The notes below the pieces were generated by a model. That model was not told the origin of the DNA, did not search any database, and saw only the letters and a list, made by a program, of their open reading frames with translations. This document shows, in pieces, positions 1 to 7,654 of a stretch of DNA of 17,457 bases (within the stretch, counting starts at the first letter, position 1; every line of letters starts with the position of its first letter). The position numbers and the translations under genes were made by a program. The DNA comes from Xanthobacteraceae bacterium (GTDB taxonomy: Bacteria; Pseudomonadota; Alphaproteobacteria; Rhizobiales; Xanthobacteraceae), in contig JASHXX010000460.1 in assembly GCA_030043335.1 (NCBI GenBank), forward strand, positions 1-17,457, written 5' to 3'.

Positions 1-335
1 GCGAACTGACGACGGCAAATATCCGATTTATTGTTCGCTCCCTGCCGTCGGAAATGGCCAACGTCGCCAGCGACTATCCGGTCGACCTGATCGCCCGCAC
101 CGATCTGAAAATCAGCGACCCCTCGCCGCTGAAGCCCGGCGAAACCCGCGACGTGCAGATCGAAGCTACGGACGCGGTTTGGGAAACCGAACGGCTCGTG
201 AGCTTCCTGACGGATGTCGATTCGAAGTTCGGCGGGCTGATGTTTTTTTACAACGACAAGGGTGAGCGCAGGATTGCCGAAATCGGCGGACCGATCGTGC
301 CAACCTTCACGGAGCTGAGCGCGGCTACCCAATGA
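1..335 (+). CDS. pmoB/amoB: Copper membrane monooxygenase subunit B (PmoB/AmoB), C-terminal part
   Basis: This is the 3' end of a reading frame that enters from outside the window; it is open from base 3 and stops at 335. The visible ~110 residues match the second periplasmic cupredoxin domain of PmoB/AmoB. Recognisable elements are the DYPVDL segment, the SPLKPGETRDV strand, the ATDAVWETERL helix-strand, the KFGGLMFFYND strand and the terminal GGPIVPTF, close to the end of methanotroph PmoB. Subunit B of particulate methane/ammonia/alkane monooxygenases is a membrane-anchored periplasmic copper subunit. Its copper histidines lie in the N-terminal cupredoxin domain, so they are not visible here. 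Whether the substrate is methane, ammonia or a short alkane cannot be told from this fragment. The ATG at 54 is internal, not the start. The next gene follows after 31 bases, consistent with one operon. Confidence 0.9.
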   Translation, partial: ELTTANIRFIVRSLPSEMANVASDYPVDLIARTDLKISDPSPLKPGETRDVQIEATDAVWETERLVSFLTDVDSKFGGLMFFYNDKGERRIAEIGGPIVPTFTELSAATQ

Positions 336-366
336 AAGGCGGCAAGGACCCGTCCGACATTGAGAC

Positions 367-966
367 ATGCTGAAGAACTGGCAAGGTGTGTGGACATCAA
401 CCGCGGCCGGCGCGGCGGCGCTGGCGCTGATTTCTGTGACCCATGTCCCCGCGGGCGCTCACGGCGCCGTGTCTATGGAGAACGACATCTGCAAATTGAG
501 AATTGGCGCCATGTTCATGCATTTCACCGGTTATCAGCCGCAGAACAGCCGCGCCGAATTCTGCCAGGACATTCCGGAAGTAGGCCGCGCCATCATTGTG
601 CTCGACTTCGTCGACTCGGCGCTTCGCGATCTCCCAGTGACATTCGAAATCGTGCGCCTTGACTCGACCGGTGCGGTGCCGGATTTCGCATCGGTCGACG
701 AGAAGCGGATCGTGTTTGTAGCCGCAAAGCGCACATATCCGAACGGATCCATCAAAGCCGACATCAGGTTCTCGGAAGCCGGCGACTATGTCGGGATGGT
801 TGTAGTTGGAGGCAAGGAGCAGCAGATCGCCACCTTTCCTTTCAGCGTTGGCAGGGATTTCTTCTGGCGCAACATCGCAATTATGATTGTAGCGCTATGC
901 GCTGCCGCGGGCGGCGTGTTTGCCTGGATTTGGCGGCGGGAAAGGCTGGCGCGCGAGCAGGCTTAG
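367..966 (+). CDS. pmoD/amoD: PmoD/AmoD-like membrane-anchored periplasmic copper protein
   Basis: A 199-residue protein with an N-terminal signal peptide (about 1-31, ending in an AHG-type site), a periplasmic beta-rich domain, and one C-terminal transmembrane helix (about 170-189) followed by a basic cytoplasmic tail. Its N-terminal domain is rich in potential copper ligands: H32, M37, C42, M49, M51, H52 and C66. The family PmoD/AmoD (orf5 of amo operons) is known to have this topology, and a Cys/Met CuA-like site has been reported in a methanotroph PmoD. The position directly after subunit B and before copC/copD is the usual one for this gene. The role is therefore probably copper handling or electron transfer for the monooxygenase. 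The assignment rests on topology, ligand pattern and neighbours; I did not align it. The ribosome binding site is weak (AAGGA lies 18 bases upstream). Confidence 0.65.
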   Translation: MLKNWQGVWTSTAAGAAALALISVTHVPAGAHGAVSMENDICKLRIGAMFMHFTGYQPQNSRAEFCQDIPEVGRAIIVLDFVDSALRDLPVTFEIVRLDSTGAVPDFASVDEKRIVFVAAKRTYPNGSIKADIRFSEAGDYVGMVVVGGKEQQIATFPFSVGRDFFWRNIAIMIVALCAAAGGVFAWIWRRERLAREQA

Positions 967-986
967 CCGGTGCGCGGCCGCGCCGC

Positions 987-1361
987 ATGAAGAGAGGCAG
1001 ACTGGTGATCAGTCTCATCAAGGCGACCGTCGGCGTTTTCGCAATTTTGGCGTCGGTTGGACCGGCGTTCGCGCACAGCCAGCTCCTCGCTTCGACCCCG
1101 GCCAGCGGTTCGGTGGTTACCGCGCCGACCGAGCTTGTTCTTTCCTTCAGCGAGGCGATCGAACCGACCCTAAGCAAAGCGGAATTGCAGTGCGCCGGCG
1201 GCAAGATTTCGGGTCTCGGCCAATCTCGCGTTGACGCGAACCGCAAGACGCTCCGCATCACCTTGCCGCCTCTGCCTCAAGGCAAATGCGAGGTGTCCTG
1301 GATCGCAGTCTCCGTTGATGGTCACCGGACCCACGGAGAATTCACCTTCACGGATCGCTAG
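987..1361 (+). CDS. copC: CopC family periplasmic copper-binding protein
   Basis: A 124-residue protein with a signal peptide (1-29, ending PAFA). Cleavage would expose His30 as the first residue of the mature protein. CopC proteins bind Cu(II) through the mature N-terminal amine/His1, an Asp and a second His. The latter two fit D111 and H113 in the SVDGH motif (mature D82 and H84), as in the family. The FSE motif and the WIAVSVDGHRTHGEF ending are typical of CopC (PF04234). There is no Met-rich Cu(I) loop, so this looks like the Cu(II)-only type. The ATG at 987 was chosen because it gives a proper signal peptide; the frame is open further upstream (ATG at 897), but that would overlap the previous gene and hide the signal. 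It sits 20 bases after the PmoD-like gene and just ahead of copD, so it probably supplies periplasmic copper to CopD and the monooxygenase. Confidence 0.88.
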   Translation: MKRGRLVISLIKATVGVFAILASVGPAFAHSQLLASTPASGSVVTAPTELVLSFSEAIEPTLSKAELQCAGGKISGLGQSRVDANRKTLRITLPPLPQGKCEVSWIAVSVDGHRTHGEFTFTDR

Positions 1362-1365
1362 TGGC

Positions 1366-3309
1366 ATGGCGCTCATGCTCGGGATCGTACAGGGCGCAGT
1401 ATTCGCGGCGCAGGCGGCTTTCGTCGGGTTTTGCCTGTTCGCCCAAGCTCCGCTGGCCGGAACGAAACCCCCGACAATCCAGCGGTTAGACCGCTGCGCC
1501 GTTGGCGCAGGAATTCTTGCGACAGTCGGACTTATCCCGCTGTTCGCTCTACGCGCGCAAGCAATGCTCGATGAGCCGCTCGCCGTCATTTGCACGGCGG
1601 ATGGCCCGTTGATTGCCGGAACACGGGCCGGACACGCGATCGAGGCGGCTTTCGGTCTTTCGACGTTTGCGCTTGTCGCGCAGTGGTGGCGCAGGGCGCG
1701 ACTCTTCGCGGCGCTCCTTGGGATCGCATCGATCGCAAGTCGACTGGCAACGAGTCACGTAGTCGCTGAAGAGGCGAGCCTCTCGACGATCGGAGCAAAC
1801 GCCATACACGTCCTGTTGGCCGCGCTTTGGTTCGGCGGTTTACCGCCTTTGCTTGTCATTGGCTGGGAGGCCGGTAAGGATGCCGAGCTGCGGTTCGCCG
1901 AGGCACTCGCAAGATTCTCGAAGCTTGCCTTCCCGTGCATGCTCGCAATTCTCGGCACAGGCTTCTGGCTTGCGACCGATACCGTGGCGAGTTGGCCAAG
2001 ACTGTTCGGCACCGCCTATGGGTTAGGTCTGCTAGTGAAGCTTCTTTGCGTTGTCGGCGTTTTGGCCCCAGCCTTGATCTTGCGTCAACGCTTGCGGCAA
2101 TGGGGCGCGTTTGGCTTGTCGTCGGGCGCCAGCCTCGTTCATGTCCTCGAGGTTGAATTCGTCTTCGCCGCAGCAGTCGTGCTGATGGCGGCGGTTATCT
2201 CGCAAACAATTCCAGCCGAACACGACGTAGTTATTTGGCCGCTTCCCTTTCGCGTCGCGCCGTTTGTCGCGATCGCGACTCAGCTCAACGCCGGCTGGCT
2301 CGCGGCGGTCGGCGGGGCGGCAGTGGTTGCGGCGATTGTTCTGGGCGCGATTGCCTGGCGACGTCGTCGTTTGATGCTGGCGGCAATGGCCGCGGCAGGT
2401 ACGGTTGCAACGGCAGCCGCGATTGTTTTGCCGGCAATCAGCGTCCCCGCATACCCTACGACGTATCTTGTCCCGACCGTTCCGTACGATGCCCATGTCA
2501 TTGCGCGAGGCTCCGTCATCTTTGACGAGAATTGCGCGATTTGTCACGGCAAGGCCGGCCATGCCGATGGACCCGCGGCGGTCGGGATGAAGCCCGCGCC
2601 TGCGGATCTTACTCAGCCGCATACGACCTATCACACGATGGGCGACATATTCTGGTGGGTCAGTCGCGGCTACCCGGGCGCCGCGATGCCGGGGTCCGAG
2701 AGTGCTCTTTCAATTGAGGACCGCTGGGCCGTCGTTTCCTACGTCATGGCGCTCTCGCTGGGATACCAGGCGCGCGTGATCGGCCCTGAAATCGCCCCGC
2801 GTCAGCCCTGGCTGCATGCCATCGATTTTCCAGTGCCGGTCGGCCGGCAATCCGCCGCGCCTTTTCTCGCGACAACCGCGGGCAAAGCGAGATTACTAGC
2901 TATCGTTTCGTCCTGCGGAAGCTCTGCCGAGGCGGCGCGCAAGACTTTGGCGCAAGGGCGTGCAGCATTTGAAGAGAGTCGCCTTGCTCTTGCCATCGTC
3001 GAACTGGGTCGCTGCGCGATTGGGAGCGGCCAGACATTTGTCGTAAGCGCGGTCGACGGTGGCGATCTTGCCTCGGAAATTGCGACCGCTTGGGCACTCT
3101 ATCGGCGCTCCTTCCTCAATGCCGACGACACGGACGCGGCAAACCTGCCGGAGGTTATTGAATTCCTGATCGATCGATTTGGCTTCGTGCGAGCCCGGTG
3201 GCGAAGCGACGAGAATCCGGGATTGGCTGACACTGAAGACCTCTTGAATGCCGTTCGCCAGCTCCAGACTGAACCGGAGATCAATCACCGGAGCGTTCAT
3301 GACCATTGA
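1366..3309 (+). CDS. copD: CopD-cytochrome c-thioredoxin-like fusion protein
   Basis: A 647-residue multidomain membrane protein. Residues 1 to about 350 form a polytopic CopD-type copper-transport domain with many hydrophobic helices. Its core is IHVLLAALWFGGLPPL near 147-165 (PF05425-like), and a short basic loop follows the last helices. Residues about 380-465 are a class I cytochrome c domain with a CAICH haem site (C390, C393, H394) and a likely axial Met441 in AAMPGSE. The remainder (about 480-647) resembles a thioredoxin/redoxin fold ending in EFLIDRFGFVRARW, with CGSS at 517-520 where thioredoxins have CxxC. CopD normally moves copper across the inner membrane with CopC as partner; the fused haem and thiol domains suggest coupling of copper reduction or loading to transport. 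The frame is open upstream to an ATG at 1231, but that would lie within copC. ATG 1366 falls 4 bases after the copC stop and begins a hydrophobic helix. Confidence 0.82.
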   Translation: MALMLGIVQGAVFAAQAAFVGFCLFAQAPLAGTKPPTIQRLDRCAVGAGILATVGLIPLFALRAQAMLDEPLAVICTADGPLIAGTRAGHAIEAAFGLSTFALVAQWWRRARLFAALLGIASIASRLATSHVVAEEASLSTIGANAIHVLLAALWFGGLPPLLVIGWEAGKDAELRFAEALARFSKLAFPCMLAILGTGFWLATDTVASWPRLFGTAYGLGLLVKLLCVVGVLAPALILRQRLRQWGAFGLSSGASLVHVLEVEFVFAAAVVLMAAVISQTIPAEHDVVIWPLPFRVAPFVAIATQLNAGWLAAVGGAAVVAAIVLGAIAWRRRRLMLAAMAAAGTVATAAAIVLPAISVPAYPTTYLVPTVPYDAHVIARGSVIFDENCAICHGKAGHADGPAAVGMKPAPADLTQPHTTYHTMGDIFWWVSRGYPGAAMPGSESALSIEDRWAVVSYVMALSLGYQARVIGPEIAPRQPWLHAIDFPVPVGRQSAAPFLATTAGKARLLAIVSSCGSSAEAARKTLAQGRAAFEESRLALAIVELGRCAIGSGQTFVVSAVDGGDLASEIATAWALYRRSFLNADDTDAANLPEVIEFLIDRFGFVRARWRSDENPGLADTEDLLNAVRQLQTEPEINHRSVHDH

Positions 3310-4189
3310 TCGGTCCAGACAACGCTCGCTTAGAGTTTCGATCGCGGTGGTGGTCGGCGGTGCGGCGCTTTCCGGCGCATCCTTATTTGATTGGAGGCCT
3401 TCGCCGCTGCCGGTATCGATGGCCACGATTGCGCCGGGCGAGCCTCGCGCCGACTGTGCCGCCCATCCCGGCATCGGGCAGTCGGGCGAACCGCATGAAA
3501 TCTCGACCGACCAGGGACTCAACGTGATGGTCCGAACTCCCCTCAACTATCAGAGCGATCGGCCATATCCGCTAGTCGTTGTCTATCCACCGGCCCAATT
3601 CGACCGCTTCGCCTCCGAACGTTTCTACAATCTGACGACGGAGGCGACGCGGCGCGGGATGATCGTGGCCTATAGCGACCACCGGCCCCTCTCAAGGCGC
3701 GCAGTAGCTCTCCAGGCTGAAGTCGCGGCAAGCGTAGCAGCACGGTTCTGCATCGACGTTGGTAAGATCACCTATTTCGGCCATTCCGACGGCGGGGCGA
3801 TGGCCGAGGGTGTTCCGGGCATGGTCGCAACCGCGCTGCGGCCGCACGCCATCGTTGCGAGCGCTGCGGGCATTACAAAGGAGGACCTTGTCCGCGGTCG
3901 TTGCGTGCCCGGCGCCAACGTCATGATTGTTCACAACCGCGACGACGCCAAATTTCCGGATTTCGGGCGCGGCACGGCGGCTTATTGGGCGCAATGCGCT
4001 GCGTGTCGACCCCTCGATCTCTCCGCACAGATTGGTGATTGCCAAAAGTTTGAGGGCTGTGCGGGCGGTACGTCCGTCGTGTATTGCGGCGTAGACACGA
4101 CCCACGAAAAATGGCCGGGTATTGAAATAAGCGCCCTAGATTTCATCGACTCGGCTAATGACCAAATCCGCCTCCGCGCGATGCCGTAA
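3299..4189 (+). CDS. Secreted alpha/beta hydrolase, PHB depolymerase/LpqC-like esterase
   Basis: A 296-residue protein with a basic N-terminus and a hydrophobic segment (about 12-28) that could be a signal peptide or anchor. The hydrolase core shows YPLVVVYP, a nucleophile elbow GHSDGG (Ser163), an acidic residue in VHNRDD (D215 or D216) and a catalytic-type histidine in THEKWPG (His269). The HxxWPG ending resembles polyhydroxybutyrate depolymerase/feruloyl esterase (LpqC-type) enzymes. Several cysteines (for instance in AACR, GDC and EGCAGG) could form disulphides, fitting an exported protein. The ATG at 3299 overlaps the 3' end of the CopD fusion by 11 bases and has a GGAG six bases upstream, so the two are probably translationally coupled. 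That makes it the last gene of the monooxygenase operon. The true substrate is unknown; a short-chain ester produced from an oxidised alcohol is one guess. Confidence 0.75.
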   Translation: MTIDRSRQRSLRVSIAVVVGGAALSGASLFDWRPSPLPVSMATIAPGEPRADCAAHPGIGQSGEPHEISTDQGLNVMVRTPLNYQSDRPYPLVVVYPPAQFDRFASERFYNLTTEATRRGMIVAYSDHRPLSRRAVALQAEVAASVAARFCIDVGKITYFGHSDGGAMAEGVPGMVATALRPHAIVASAAGITKEDLVRGRCVPGANVMIVHNRDDAKFPDFGRGTAAYWAQCAACRPLDLSAQIGDCQKFEGCAGGTSVVYCGVDTTHEKWPGIEISALDFIDSANDQIRLRAMP

Positions 4190-4363
4190 CGTCGCGGCGA
4201 AAGCGGGCGCTTGCCGCCGGCGCGCCGACACACCGACGGTGTGATTGCAGACATTTCCCCAGGCGGAGAACTGTGGGCGACAAACCAGGGAGCCGACTTG
4301 CCGTAACCGGGAATCCGGCCCCACGCCGTATCGTCAACCAAGCTCACGCATGGCATCGTTCAT
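4190..4363. other. Intergenic region after the monooxygenase operon, convergent with kinase relic
   Basis: No gene is seen here. It separates the + strand operon from the - strand kinase relic, so transcription converges on it. Two imperfect hairpins are present: one at 4195-4216 (AAGCG/CGCTT stem extended by CGGC/GCCG across a bulge), and CACACCG-A-CGGTGTG at 4229-4243. Neither is followed by a T-tract, so they are only weak candidates for transcription termination. Confidence 0.4.
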
Positions 4364-5270
4364 TTACGCAAGCCGCGGCGGATCGGCACCTTGGCGCGTG
4401 CAGGTGAAGGCCGCGCACAAAGGTCAAGGCGCGCCCGAGCTGGCCGGCATCCAGTCGAGCGAGCAGGTCAGCCTCGATAAGGTTCATCGTCCATAGCACG
4501 AAAAGAAGCGCCGCCTGAAAGCTGTCGCCCGCCCCAATGGTATCCACGAGCTCGACCCGCGGGGCGTCGACCTGGACCGCTCCCGCCAACCGATGCCAAG
4601 CGCGTGCACCGCGCGCACCGCATGTCACGATGAAAAGCCTGGGTCCCCTGGCCAGCAGTGCCTCCGCCGCCCGTGCGTGATCGTTGTCGCCATAAAGGAA
4701 CTCGAAGTCGGCTTCCGACAGTCGGACAATATGCGCGCGCTCGGCGAATTGGCTCATGCGGGCGACGTAAGCGGCCTTGTCGGTGACCAGATTCGGCCGG
4801 CAGTTCGGATCGAACGAAATAGTGGTCGAGCCGCGCGCGTCCTCGACCAACCGCACGGTCCCAGCCGCCACTTGGTCGTCAATGAGCGTGGTCGACCCGA
4901 AGTGGACGCGCCGATGTCGGCGAACGGAATCGAACCGGCGCGATAGGTCCAATGCCGAGACGCTGTTCCCTCGTCATAGAAGGGTATATTGCGGCTCGCC
5001 GTCGATGGTCCGCACAAACGCGAGCTTTGTGGGTCGGGCCCCGTGTTGCGTAGCGCAAATCCACCTGCGACGATTGGGCGTAGTCGGAAATCATCTGGCC
5101 GAGCAGATCGGTTGAAATGCCGCCGACGAAGCCGGCCGGCGCGCCGAGCCGCGCCATTCCGATCGCGACGTTGAGGCATGAGCCGCCGACCACAGGCAGG
5201 AACGCGCCACGGCGTCGGCGGATTTGGCCGGCAGGAAATCGATCAGCGCATCGCCGCAGCTCAGGAGCAT
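4364..5270 (-). pseudogene. PfkB-family fructokinase, multiply frameshifted
   Basis: Reading the minus strand from the ATG at 5270, a complete PfkB sugar kinase can be pieced together, but only by changing frame at least five times: near 5209, 5022, 4983, 4905 and 4419. The pieces in order are LSCGDALIDFLPA (start), VVGGSCLNVAIGMARLGAP with the GGIS/DLLG region, FVRTIDGEPQYT, FYDEGTASRHW to SIPFADIG, HFGSTTLIDD to SFDPNCRPN, and the catalytic DTIGAGDSF. The protein then ends CAAFTCTRQGADPPRLA with a stop at 4364. The total length of 907 bases is near the family's usual ~300 codons, so little has been lost except single bases. Each fragment is still well conserved, suggesting recent decay. Its ATG overlaps the stop of the FGGY kinase relic by 10 bases, as in a former coupled operon. 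Clustered assembly errors are an alternative, but neighbouring long genes are intact. Confidence 0.82.
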
Positions 5271-6094
5271 CGCGCGCGTTCCATGTCCGCCGCAGCCGAT
5301 TGGCGCGCATCGAGGGCCTGCATCGTCAGGCGGCTTTCCTTGTCGAGCTGCCGCATCTGCGAATAGACCTGCCGCTTCGCGGAATGAAATCGGGTCATGT
5401 CCGGGCCGGTCGCGCCCGTGACCGATCCGATCCGCGACATTGCGTTCATCGCCTCGGTCAGCGACGCAAAGGCTCGCGCCGCGACCGCACCCAGCATCGC
5501 GGCTCCGAGCAGAACCGGCTCCGCCGTTGACGGCGAGGCGACGGTGAGCCCCGTCGTATCGGCCATGATCTGGCGCACGAACCGGCCTCGGCTCGCGCCG
5601 CCGCTGACCACCATGGTGCGGCAAGGAATGCCGTGCTGCGGCATCGTGTCGACGACATCGGCGAGCCCGTAGGCAAGGCCGCAGAGGCCGGCGATGAACA
5701 GACGCTCCAGGCTTTCCAAATCGGAATCGAGATCGAGTCCGGCAATGATCCCGCGCGCCCAGGGATCGGCGTAGGGCGACCGATTGCCGAGGAATTCTGG
5801 CAGAACATGAATGTCGCGCGCGAGCAGCGCGGCGCGTCCGACTTCGTCAAAGCGCGCGACCACGCGGCGCTCCAGAAATTCGAGCAGCCCGACGTTCGCC
5901 GCTCTGGCGGCGGCGACGGCTTCAGGGTAGGCCGGATGCGATTTTACCAGGTGGTCGATCCCCACGCCCGCCGCCGACTGACCGCCCTCGTTGAGCCAGA
6001 GGCCGGGAACCATGGCGGAGAAATACGGACCCCAAACGCCGGGCACGAAACGTGGCGTCGGCGTCGGCGCCATGATGCAAGCCGACGTCCCCAT
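5261..6094 (-). pseudogene. FGGY-family carbohydrate kinase (ribulokinase-like), N-terminal half missing
   Basis: A 277-codon open frame encoding only the C-terminal half of an FGGY sugar kinase; full members with this ending are about 500-550 residues. It starts at the GTSACIMA motif that begins the second half of the fold, and contains PGVWGPYFSAM, the LNEGGQSAAG segment, the FLGNRSPYADPWARG segment, VSGGASRGRFVRQIMAD and VLLGAAMLGAV (ATP-binding part). Going upstream, an ATC codon and then a TAG stop immediately precede the first ATG, and no kinase N-terminus can be read before the transpeptidase gene. The break point lies next to a dispersed repeat at 6141-6210, suggesting a deletion or insertion there. 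The C-terminus looks intact. Without the sugar-binding N-terminal domain the product cannot be a normal kinase, so I call it a pseudogene. The native substrate was probably a pentulose or similar sugar. Confidence 0.8.
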
Positions 6095-6140
6095 GATCTA
6101 GGCCAAGCGATCGAGCACATCATCCCGCCAATTCGGCGCT

Positions 6141-6210
6141 TACCAGCAATTTCCCTGTTCTACAGACAGGGAAATTCTTGGCGTCAGATCAGGGAATAAT
6201 CGCAATCCAA
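6141..6210. repeat. Dispersed palindromic repeat (CAGGGAA-type), copy 1
   Basis: An 11-base perfect inverted repeat, AATTTCCCTGT (6148-6158) and ACAGGGAAATT (6166-6176) with a 7-base loop, is followed by GATCAGGGAATAATCG at 6187-6202. The latter 16 bases recur exactly at 7756-7771. Repeated GGGAA units of this kind are, from memory, common intergenic repeats in Bradyrhizobium-related genomes. There is no T-tract of a classical terminator. It lies between the truncated kinase and the 3' end of the transpeptidase gene. Confidence 0.65.
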
Positions 6211-6235
6211 CAGAGAATAGTCTGCGTGATTTCGA

Positions 6236-7654
6236 CTATTGCAATTCGCCCCAGCGATTTACGAAAGACTCGGCAGGCACCACAGGCGGCGCGGTCTTTG
6301 CGCTGTCGCTCGCCGGCGGCGCGGCCGCGTAGCCTTCCCGTTGTGGCGCAGGGTTCGGCTGCACCGCGGCGGTCTCTGCCGATTCGAACCTAGGCGTCTC
6401 GTTGTTGGCCGATTGGCTCTCACGCGGCTCAGTGGACTTCGACCTCGCAACAACGACGCTCTCAATCTCGGGCGCGGACTGTGTGGTTGGCATGGCAGTC
6501 GACTTGGTTGTCGCCAAAACCACGCCGGGCTCCCGCGTTGCTGAAACAGGCGAGGCAATTTGCGCCCGTGACGCAGGCTTTGATTCGAACAAGGCGCCAA
6601 AGAATCTACTCGCCAATGAGCCATCGTTGTCGGCCCAGGGGATGGGAGGCAGTTGCGGCAATTCGGATCCAGTCGGTGGCAGCACTATCGCAAGCGGTAT
6701 TATCTTGCCCGGGAACCGTGGGAGGAAAACTGTGTTCATTCCGCCGTCGAGTCCGCTGTAGATTGGGGCGACCGGCACGTTGTCTTTGACCAACTGCGCG
6801 TATTCGACCTCGTCGGCGCGCTGTTTCGCCAGCGCCGGCCGAACAATTTTCGGATTGACGACGAAGGCAGGACATTTACCGGTCGGATCGAACGCAAGGG
6901 ACTGCGAGGAATTCGGGGGCTGCTCCGCGTCGAACACATAACGGCGATTGCACACATCCACCTTGGGTTCGAGATGTGTCGCCTCGAAGTGATCGTTGCC
7001 GATCTTGAGCATCTTCCAGAAGGCCATGTACGGACTGGTTCGATGCCGCGCCAGATTCGCCGGCGTCATGCGGAACGGATAGGCCTGGATCTGGAATGAA
7101 TGCTGGCTGCCGATGAGTGACTCGCGCGCCAGCGAATAGATCTCGTCCATCTGCTCGTCGGTCATGGCATAGCAGCCGCTCGATGAGCAGTCGCCGTGGA
7201 TCATGAGAAAGTTGCCGTCCCGGTCGTTCGCCTTGTCGAAGCTGTTGGGAAAGCCGGTGTTGATCGCAAGATAGTAGTTGGAATTCGGATTCATCAACTC
7301 GGGCGTAATTTTATAAAATCCCTCTGGAGTCTGACGGTCGCCCAGATGCAACTTCGGCCCCAGATCGCCGGACCACCTACAGATCGGATAGATCTTGAGG
7401 ATCTGGAAATGGCCGGTGGTATCCTGCTTCCAGACTTCGAGTTCCGATTCTTCCTTAAAAATGCGCACAAGGATCGGTGAATTTTTCGCCATGTGCTTTT
7501 GTTGGAACAGCGAGAGCAGCTCGGGCGACAGCTCCTTCGTTGCTTTGGCTGGCAACGGATTGCCGCCTTCGCCAAAGCATCGGACCGGCGTCAAAGCGCC
7601 AGCGAAAGCAGCCGCCGCCAGCACCAGCGCACGGACCGGTGTGGCGCGCATCAA
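6236..7654 (-). CDS. L,D-transpeptidase, YafK/YkuD family, with long Pro/Ser/Thr-rich tail
   Basis: A 472-residue exported protein with a signal peptide (about 1-28). The YkuD catalytic motif is clear: IHGDCSSSGCYAM with His153 and nucleophile Cys161, preceded by the LHLGDRQTPEGFYKI segment that forms the active-site floor. The catalytic domain spans about 58-215 and is most like the E. coli YafK/DpaA type of murein L,D-transpeptidase, which acts on periplasmic peptidoglycan or its lipoprotein links. A further domain of unknown function follows (about 216-350), then a low-complexity, Ala/Pro/Ser/Thr-rich and probably disordered tail to the end. Two consecutive ATGs occur at the start; I took the first. 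The gene stands alone on the minus strand with repeat copies on both sides, 181 bases downstream of kynA, and has no evident functional link to its neighbours. Confidence 0.85.
   Translation of the reverse strand: MMRATPVRALVLAAAAFAGALTPVRCFGEGGNPLPAKATKELSPELLSLFQQKHMAKNSPILVRIFKEESELEVWKQDTTGHFQILKIYPICRWSGDLGPKLHLGDRQTPEGFYKITPELMNPNSNYYLAINTGFPNSFDKANDRDGNFLMIHGDCSSSGCYAMTDEQMDEIYSLARESLIGSQHSFQIQAYPFRMTPANLARHRTSPYMAFWKMLKIGNDHFEATHLEPKVDVCNRRYVFDAEQPPNSSQSLAFDPTGKCPAFVVNPKIVRPALAKQRADEVEYAQLVKDNVPVAPIYSGLDGGMNTVFLPRFPGKIIPLAIVLPPTGSELPQLPPIPWADNDGSLASRFFGALFESKPASRAQIASPVSATREPGVVLATTKSTAMPTTQSAPEIESVVVARSKSTEPRESQSANNETPRFESAETAAVQPNPAPQREGYAAAPPASDSAKTAPPVVPAESFVNRWGELQ

Noticed and set aside
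4229..4243. CACACCG-A-CGGTGTG as a strong terminator of the monooxygenase operon
   Set aside because: The loop would be too small without opening the stem and there is no T-tract, so it is listed only as a weak candidate.
4593..5530. Several plus-strand open frames opposite the kinase relics
   Set aside because: They have Arg-rich, low-complexity composition typical of antisense frames and no recognisable domains, whereas the minus strand carries clear kinase motifs.
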